This document shows, piece by piece, positions 5,647 to 9,162 of a DNA stretch of 9,162 bases. Position 1 is the first letter of the stretch. The number at the start of each line of letters is the position of its first letter. The DNA comes from Syntrophaceae bacterium PtaB.Bin038 (GTDB lineage: Bacteria; Desulfobacterota; Syntrophia; Syntrophales; UBA2192): assembly GCA_002067855.1 (NCBI GenBank), contig MVQS01000344.1:1-9162 (forward strand), given 5' to 3'. Below the pieces are notes generated by a model. That model worked only from the letters and a program-made list of their open reading frames with translations, had not been told where the DNA came from and made no database searches. Position numbers and translations under genes: made by a program.

Positions 5647-6672
5647 GTGAAAGCGATGGTGTTGGAGAGGATCGTGAACCTCGCCGATGAGAGGGAGCCT
5701 CTTCGCCTCGTCGATCTCCCCGAACCCCGTCCGGGGGCGGGCGAGATCCTCCTGCGGGTCAGCGCCTGCGGGGTCTGCCACACGGAACTCGACGAGATCG
5801 AGGGACGCACCCCCCCGCCGCGGCTGCCCGTCGTCCCGGGGCACCAGGTCGTGGGCCGCGTCGCGGGAAATGGCCCCGGGGCGGGCCGTTTCCCCGTCGG
5901 GGCCCGCGTGGGGGTCGCATGGATCTACTCGGCCTGCGGGGCCTGTGCCCGTTGCCTGGGGGGGAACGAGAACCTCTGCCCCGATTTCCGCGCCACCGGC
6001 CGAGACGCCCACGGGGGGTATGCCGAGTACATGACCGTCCCCGAGGCATTCGCCCACCCCGTTCCCGATGTTTTCTCCGACGCCCAGGCGGCACCGCTCC
6101 TGTGCGCGGGGGCCGTGGGATACCGGTCGCTGAGGCTGACGGGTCTTCGCGACGGGCAGGTGCTGGGCCTCACGGGTTTCGGGGCCTCGGGGCACCTCGT
6201 TCTCAAGGCCGTGCGCCGCAGGTTCCCCCGGTCGAGGGTCTTCGTGTTCGCCCGGAGCGAGGCCGAGCGGGCGTTTGCCCTCGAGCTGGGCGCCGCCTGG
6301 GCGGGGGAGACGGCGCAGCGGCCCCCCGAGCCCTGCGACGCCATCATCGACACGACGCCCGCCTGGGGGCCTGTAGTGGAGGCGCTGGCGAGCCTGAAAA
6401 GCGGGGGGCGGCTCGTGATCAACGCGATCCGGAAAGAGGAGGGGGACCGAGACCGTCTCTTGCATCTGGACTACCCGGCCCACCTCTGGCTCGAGAAGGA
6501 GATCAAGAGTGTCGCCAACGTGACCCGGGCCGATGTCCGGGATTTCCTGGCGCTTGCCGCCGAAATCCCCCTCCTGCCGGAGGTCCGGGAGTATTCCCTT
6601 GGGGAGGCAAACCAGGCCCTTGCGGAGCTCAAGGACCGAAAGATCCGGGGTGCAAAGGTTCTGAGAATGTAA
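5647..6672 (+). CDS. Zinc-dependent alcohol dehydrogenase family protein
   Basis: A 341-residue medium-chain dehydrogenase. Catalytic zinc ligands are C44 (CGVCHTE), H66 (GHQVVG) and C153 (LLCAGAVGY). The structural zinc site is the four-cysteine CGACARC...C cluster at C97, C100, C103 and C111. The nucleotide-binding motif is GFGASG (177-182). The GFGASGH form and ENLC region fit the single-domain subgroup of zinc alcohol dehydrogenases that oxidise alcohols or reduce aldehydes with NAD(P). The usual Glu after the zinc-binding His (GHE) is Gln67 here. I chose the GTG at 5647, which has GGAGGG 8 nt upstream and gives the normal family length; an ATG at 5536 lies upstream of the promoter. The gene stands alone, with the ECF sigma promoter immediately after its stop codon. 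The substrate is unknown. Confidence 0.9.
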   Translation: MKAMVLERIVNLADEREPLRLVDLPEPRPGAGEILLRVSACGVCHTELDEIEGRTPPPRLPVVPGHQVVGRVAGNGPGAGRFPVGARVGVAWIYSACGACARCLGGNENLCPDFRATGRDAHGGYAEYMTVPEAFAHPVPDVFSDAQAAPLLCAGAVGYRSLRLTGLRDGQVLGLTGFGASGHLVLKAVRRRFPRSRVFVFARSEAERAFALELGAAWAGETAQRPPEPCDAIIDTTPAWGPVVEALASLKSGGRLVINAIRKEEGDRDRLLHLDYPAHLWLEKEIKSVANVTRADVRDFLALAAEIPLLPEVREYSLGEANQALAELKDRKIRGAKVLRM

Positions 6673-6679
6673 AACGTTT

Positions 6680-6706
6680 TGTCAACCGCGTAACCGCTTG
6701 GACGTT
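6680..6706 (+). promoter_or_regulatory. ECF-type promoter, copy 2 (before the sigma factor gene)
   Basis: TGTCAACCG at 6680-6688, 14 nt, then CGTT at 6703-6706, the same geometry as at 4628 and 8297. It abuts the 10 nt palindrome AAAACGTTTT (6671-6680). GTAAC (6690-6694) and GTTAC (6704-6708) also form a loose inverted repeat. Placed about 60 nt before the sigma factor gene, it suggests autoregulation. Confidence 0.62.
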
Positions 6707-6766
6707 ACATGAACCAGAGGCCCCCTGACGGCTGCCTGTCGCCGGGGGGGCGGGGAGAGAAAGAGT

Positions 6767-7312
6767 CTGGACCACAGTACGGCACTGAACCGGTTCCTGG
6801 CCCAGGTGGAACGGCGCGCCTTCGGGATGGCCCGGCTGTCCTGCGGCAGTCGCGAAGACGCCCTCGACATCGTGCAGGACACGATGCTTCACTTCGCCCG
6901 GCTCTACGCGGGCCGGCCCGAAGGGGAGTGGAACGTCCTGTTCTACAGGATCCTGCACAGCCGGATCACTGACTGGTATCGCCGCACCGCCGTCCGGAGG
7001 CGTTTTCACGACTGGTTCGGCAAACCCCGCGACGGCGAGAACGACGACGAGGATCCCTTGGCCCGCGTGGCCGACACGATTTCGCCGGACCCGGCCGAGG
7101 GGGTGATGAGGCAGGAGTTCACCGTGGCCCTCCAGGCGGCCCTGGCGAGGCTTCCCCTGAGGCAGCAGCAGGCCTTCGTCCTCCGCGCTTGGGAGGGGTT
7201 CGACACGGCGCAGACCGCCCGGGCCATGGGATGCTCGGAAGGCAGCGTCAAGACGCACTACTCCCGGGCGGTGCACGCCCTGCAAAGCAAGCTGGGGGAG
7301 TTTCAGCCATGA
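6767..7312 (+). CDS. ECF-type RNA polymerase sigma factor
   Basis: A group 4 (ECF) sigma factor of about 181 residues. The region 2 signature is REDALDIVQDTMLHFARLY followed by YRILHSRITDWYRR (-10 recognition and melting). A linker rich in Asp/Glu (ENDDEDPLARVADTIS) follows, then region 4, with LPLRQQQAFVLRAWEGF and a helix-turn-helix TAQTARAMGCSEGSVKTHYS for -35 recognition. No ATG lies in frame. The family N-terminus (DHSTALNRFLAQVERRAF) is reached only from the CTG at 6767, which has GGGGAGAG 7 nt upstream; a GTG at 6806 would give 168 residues but lacks a ribosome site. The stop overlaps the next ATG (ATGA), so translation is coupled. The sigma/DUF3619/DUF3106 order is known from betaproteobacteria. 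It probably drives the three motifs at 4628, 6680 and 8297. Confidence 0.9.
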   Translation: MDHSTALNRFLAQVERRAFGMARLSCGSREDALDIVQDTMLHFARLYAGRPEGEWNVLFYRILHSRITDWYRRTAVRRRFHDWFGKPRDGENDDEDPLARVADTISPDPAEGVMRQEFTVALQAALARLPLRQQQAFVLRAWEGFDTAQTARAMGCSEGSVKTHYSRAVHALQSKLGEFQP

Positions 7313-7686
7313 ACGGCAATTTCAGCGATCACGAGGCGCGATTCCTCGAGAAAGCCCGGCTGGCCCTTCGGGCCTCCGAGGACCGTCTCGACGCCGCGAC
7401 GCTTGCGCGGCTCCGCGATGCCCGCGAGAGGGCCGTCGACGCGGCGGGTGAGCGCGCGGCGGGGGTTTTCCGGATTCCGAACTGGATGCGCGCCGGGGCC
7501 TTCGCCACGGCCGCAGCCGCGGTGATCCTCCTTGCCGTCTGGGCGGACCCGGCGAAGCAGGATCTGCCCGTGAGAAGCCCCGACGAATTCGAGATCGTCC
7601 TGTACGCGGACAACATGGATCTCTACGAAGACATGGACTTCTACGAGTGGCTCGTGGAGGCCGGCAACGGCGGCAGCACCGCGTAG
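7309..7686 (+). CDS. DUF3619-like single-pass membrane protein, putative anti-sigma factor
   Basis: A 125-residue protein with a soluble N-terminal helical region (residues 9-45, Arg/Glu/Ala rich, LDAATLARLRDARERAVDAA), one transmembrane helix (about 61-78) and a short C-terminal part carrying the acidic, aromatic DLYEDMDFYEWL (roughly 103-114). This layout and the terminal LYEDMDFYxWL pattern match DUF3619 proteins, which lie directly after ECF sigma genes. The predicted topology, with a cytosolic N-terminus able to hold the sigma factor and a periplasmic tail, fits an anti-sigma role, but there is no ZAS-type His-x3-Cys-x2-Cys motif, so this is inference from position. The ATG overlaps the sigma stop, with GGAG at 7297-7300. 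The next gene starts 27 nt later, consistent with an operon. Confidence 0.78.
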   Translation: MNGNFSDHEARFLEKARLALRASEDRLDAATLARLRDARERAVDAAGERAAGVFRIPNWMRAGAFATAAAAVILLAVWADPAKQDLPVRSPDEFEIVLYADNMDLYEDMDFYEWLVEAGNGGSTA

Positions 7687-7713
7687 CGGCTGTGTCGGAG
7701 AAGGAAAGGTCGG

Positions 7714-8289
7714 ATGCGCAGTCGGACTGCAATTCTCGTTGCGATGTTGACCCTGTTTCTGGCGGGGAGTGCCTGGGGCCAGGCAGGCGGCACCTCCTGG
7801 GACCGGCTCACCCCCGAGGAGCAGAAGACGCTCAAGCCCTTCCAGGACCGATGGAACAGCATGAGCCCCGAGCGGCAGGAACGGCTGCGGAAAGGCGTCG
7901 ACCGATGGCAGCGCATGACGCCGGCCGAGCGGGAGCAGGCCAACCAGCGCTACCAGAAGTGGCGGGAGCTTCCCCCCGAGCGCAGGGAGACGATCCTTCG
8001 GGGCTACGAGGATTTCAGGAGACTCCCCCCCGACGAGCAGCAGCGCCTTCGCGAACGCTCGCAGTGGTACCGCCAGCTTCCGCCGGAGCAGAGGGAGTCG
8101 CTCCGCGAGAAGTACCGACAGCTGTCCCCGGATCAGCGGGAATCGCTGCGCGAGAAGTATCGACAGCGATCCGCGGAACCGCGACCGGATGCCCGCAGGG
8201 ACGCCTATCGGGACCCGGGGCAGCACAGCCGGCCCTTGCCGCGCGGCGACAGGGGCAGCGGCGACAGCCGGGGGAAAAGAAATTATTGA
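7714..8289 (+). CDS. DUF3106 periplasmic helical repeat protein
   Basis: A 191-residue exported protein. The signal peptide covers residues 1-22, with likely cleavage after AWG. The mature region (29-150) is about seven tandem helical units of 15-19 residues, each opening with L/M-[TSP]-P-E/D-x-[RQ] and usually ending in an aromatic (for example LTPEEQKTL, MSPERQERL, MTPAEREQA, LPPERRETI, LPPDEQQRL, LPPEQRESL, LSPDQRESL). The units recall the LTxxQ motif of Spy/CpxP-type periplasmic chaperones and metal sensors; that link is a resemblance, not a demonstrated homology. The tail from residue 153 is basic, Arg/Asp/Gly rich and probably disordered. It lies third in the sigma operon, with GGAAAGG upstream of the ATG. 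A periplasmic input or output of the sigma system is the likely role. Confidence 0.85.
   Translation: MRSRTAILVAMLTLFLAGSAWGQAGGTSWDRLTPEEQKTLKPFQDRWNSMSPERQERLRKGVDRWQRMTPAEREQANQRYQKWRELPPERRETILRGYEDFRRLPPDEQQRLRERSQWYRQLPPEQRESLREKYRQLSPDQRESLREKYRQRSAEPRPDARRDAYRDPGQHSRPLPRGDRGSGDSRGKRNY
8074..8163 (+). repeat. 45-nt tandem duplication inside the DUF3106 gene
   Basis: Units 8074-8118 and 8119-8163 are in frame and encode QLPPEQRESLREKYR and QLSPDQRESLREKYR. They differ at two of 15 residues and at a handful of bases, mostly synonymous, so this is a comparatively recent duplication of one helical unit. Confidence 0.8.
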
Positions 8290-8296
8290 GGCCTCC

Positions 8297-8323
8297 TGTC
8301 AACCGGCAGCCGTTCCCTTCGTT
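8297..8323 (+). promoter_or_regulatory. ECF-type promoter, copy 3 (before the small secreted gene)
   Basis: TGTCAACCG at 8297-8305, 14 nt, then CGTT at 8320-8323. The 9 nt -35 block is identical to that before the sigma gene and the spacing is the same. CGTT lies 46 nt before the ATG at 8366, giving that gene its own promoter in addition to read-through from the sigma operon. Confidence 0.62.
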
Positions 8324-8365
8324 TTTCCAGCCAACGGCGACAATCCCATTCTTGAGGAGGCAGTC

Positions 8366-8716
8366 ATGAATTCCATTTTCAAGTTCGCGTTCGTCGCAGG
8401 CCTTACCTTTCTCGTCGCGGCGGAGGTGGCTTACGGCCAAGCCCAGACGTACGGCACGAACGACCCCGGCATCCGGCAGCGCATGCAGAACCAGGAACGG
8501 CGTATCGATCAGGGCGTCCAGAGCGGCGAACTCACCCCGAAGGAGGCCGGCAAGCTCGAGGCCGAGCAGGCGAGAATCAAACAGGCCGAGTCCAGGATGA
8601 AGTCCGACGGCACCCTCACCGGGCAGGAGCGCAACCGGCTGCACACCATGCAGGACCGCTCGAGCGACCGCATTTACAGGCAGAAACACGACCGCCAGAA
8701 GGTCAACACCCGATAA
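8366..8716 (+). CDS. Small secreted helical protein of unknown function
   Basis: A 116-residue exported protein I cannot name. It has a clear signal peptide (1-24, cleavage probably after AYG, before Q25), much like the AWG-Q end of the DUF3106 signal. The mature part is charged and helical, with two related segments, SGELTPKEAGKLEAEQARI and DGTLTGQERNRLHTM, each of the form G-x-L-T-x-x-E followed by an amphipathic helix. The DG-x-LT-x-x-E form recalls half an EF-hand, but no full calcium loop is visible. Similar small proteins of unknown role are common in proteobacteria. The start is very well supported by GAGGAGG (8354-8360), 5 nt before the ATG. It has its own ECF-type promoter and is followed by a strong terminator at 8750. 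Confidence 0.82.
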   Translation: MNSIFKFAFVAGLTFLVAAEVAYGQAQTYGTNDPGIRQRMQNQERRIDQGVQSGELTPKEAGKLEAEQARIKQAESRMKSDGTLTGQERNRLHTMQDRSSDRIYRQKHDRQKVNTR

Positions 8717-8749
8717 CCCCAGCCTCTCTCTCCCTTTCTCTCCCCTCCG

Positions 8750-8776
8750 GGCCTCTCGTCAGAGAGGCCTTTTTTT
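8750..8776 (+). terminator. Intrinsic terminator after the sigma-linked genes
   Basis: GGCCTCTC (8750-8757) pairs with GAGAGGCC (8762-8769) around the loop GTCA and is followed by seven T residues (8770-8776). It is preceded by a pyrimidine-rich stretch and lies 33 nt after the stop of the small secreted gene. Confidence 0.9.
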
Positions 8777-8786
8777 CCCGCGCCTT

Positions 8787-8798
8787 CACCGATCGGTG
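8787..8798. repeat. 12-nt perfect palindrome, possible operator
   Basis: CACCGATCGGTG is a perfect palindrome between the terminator at 8750-8776 and the -35 element at 8823. Its position just upstream of a promoter would suit an activator or repressor site; no regulator is encoded beside it, so chance is possible. Confidence 0.3.
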
Positions 8799-8822
8799 CA
8801 AACGGGCCCCGTGCAGGCCGGC

Positions 8823-8850
8823 TTGACATTTTCCCGCGGGCTGATACGAT
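8823..8850 (+). promoter_or_regulatory. Sigma70-type promoter with extended -10
   Basis: A perfect TTGACA (8823-8828), 16 nt spacer, then TACGAT (8845-8850) preceded by TGA as in extended -10 promoters. It is oriented toward the gene starting at 8971 and implies a leader of about 115 nt. Confidence 0.6.
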
Positions 8851-8867
8851 CACGTACGGAAGGCTTG

Positions 8868-8897
8868 GGGCGTAGGGCATAGGGCAATAGGGTTACG
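8868..8897. repeat. Degenerate GGGCATA tandem repeat in the leader
   Basis: Units GGGCGTA (8868), GGGCATA (8875), GGGCAATA (8882) and GGGTTACG (8890) repeat with a 7-8 nt period. This is a third short intergenic repeat in the window with a similar period but different sequence. It would be transcribed in the leader of the 8971 gene. Confidence 0.55.
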
Positions 8898-8927
8898 AAA
8901 GCAGGAAATTGTCCCCCGTTGCTTTCG
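8896..8927 (+). promoter_or_regulatory. Hairpin in the leader of the last gene
   Basis: CGAAAGCA (8896-8903) and TGCTTTCG (8920-8927) are perfect reverse complements with a 16 nt loop. No U-tract follows, so it is not an obvious terminator. It lies about 43 nt before the ATG at 8971; a role in leader structure is only possible. Confidence 0.35.
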
Positions 8928-8970
8928 GCTTTCAGCCACATGGCATCATCCGGGGCATGGACATCGCGAC

Positions 8971-9162
8971 ATGAAGATACGCGTGGAAACCTACGACGGG
9001 TACCGGGCCTGCGAGAGGCCCCTGCGGTTCCTCCTCGGCGAGAAGCGCCGCGAGGTCGTGGAGGTCCTCGACCGCTGGTTCGGCGAGGACCACGACTACT
9101 TCAAGGTGCTCGCCGATGACGGCGGGGTCTACGTCCTGCGCTGCGGCCGCGGCGAGGGCGGG
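8971..9162 (+). CDS. Conserved small protein of unknown function, 3'-partial
   Basis: The frame runs from the ATG at 8971 off the right edge, giving 64 residues. It starts MKIRVETYDGYRACERP and continues with a short strand-turn-helix pattern including RREVVEVLDRWFGEDHDYF, then VLADDGGVYVLRC. From general familiarity this looks like a conserved small cytosolic protein common in deltaproteobacteria and usually annotated as hypothetical, with a beta-strand/helix/beta layout around the WxGEDHDYFKVLADDG core. No signal peptide or membrane segment is present. A good promoter lies upstream (8823), but the ribosome site is weak: only GGGG at 8952-8955, 15 nt from the start. A five-codon ORF (ATG 8957) ends at the TGA overlapping this ATG and might couple translation. 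Confidence 0.72.
   Translation, partial: MKIRVETYDGYRACERPLRFLLGEKRREVVEVLDRWFGEDHDYFKVLADDGGVYVLRCGRGEGG

Overview
The window is GC-rich (by eye well above 60%) chromosomal DNA from a Gram-negative bacterium. The supporting signs are signal peptides ending in AWG/AYG-Q, a TatA subunit, a PlsC-like acyltransferase, and an ECF sigma factor with an apparent membrane anti-sigma partner. The overall style, including small Cys-rich secreted proteins, a geranylgeranyl-reductase-like flavoprotein and degenerate 7-8 nt intergenic repeats, suggests a deltaproteobacterial (Desulfobacterota) genome. That placement is an inference and not strongly fixed.

Left part (1-3181, + strand): the 3' end of a two-helix membrane protein; then a weak promoter and a compact pair, a PlsC-family acyltransferase and an FAD-dependent geranylgeranyl-reductase-family oxidoreductase, 21 nt apart; then a small zinc-ribbon-like ORF whose Shine-Dalgarno lies inside a predicted long stem. 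Bases 3182-3410 separate convergent transcription units. They hold two blocks of degenerate octanucleotide repeats, one arranged as an inverted repeat.

Middle (3411-5470): on the minus strand tatA and a DUF1385 (YqhQ-like) membrane protein overlap by ATGA. Divergent to them is a secreted protein with two four-cysteine (GLG1-type) repeats, ending in a strong bidirectional terminator. It faces a small helical protein of unknown function on the minus strand.

Right part (5566-9162, + strand): a zinc-dependent alcohol dehydrogenase with its own sigma70-type promoter; then a module of ECF sigma factor, DUF3619-like single-pass protein and DUF3106 periplasmic repeat protein; then another small secreted helical protein and a terminator. 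Last come a sigma70-type promoter, a repeat-bearing leader and the 5' end of a conserved small protein cut by the window edge.

The most notable signal is regulatory. The motif TGTCAAC(C/G)G-N14-CGTT occurs three times with identical spacing: before the ECF sigma gene, before the Cys-rich secreted gene and before the small secreted protein downstream of DUF3106. It has the form of an ECF promoter (AAC-N16-CGT). I read it as the target of the sigma factor encoded here, giving an autoregulated envelope regulon whose outputs are small exported proteins of unknown function.
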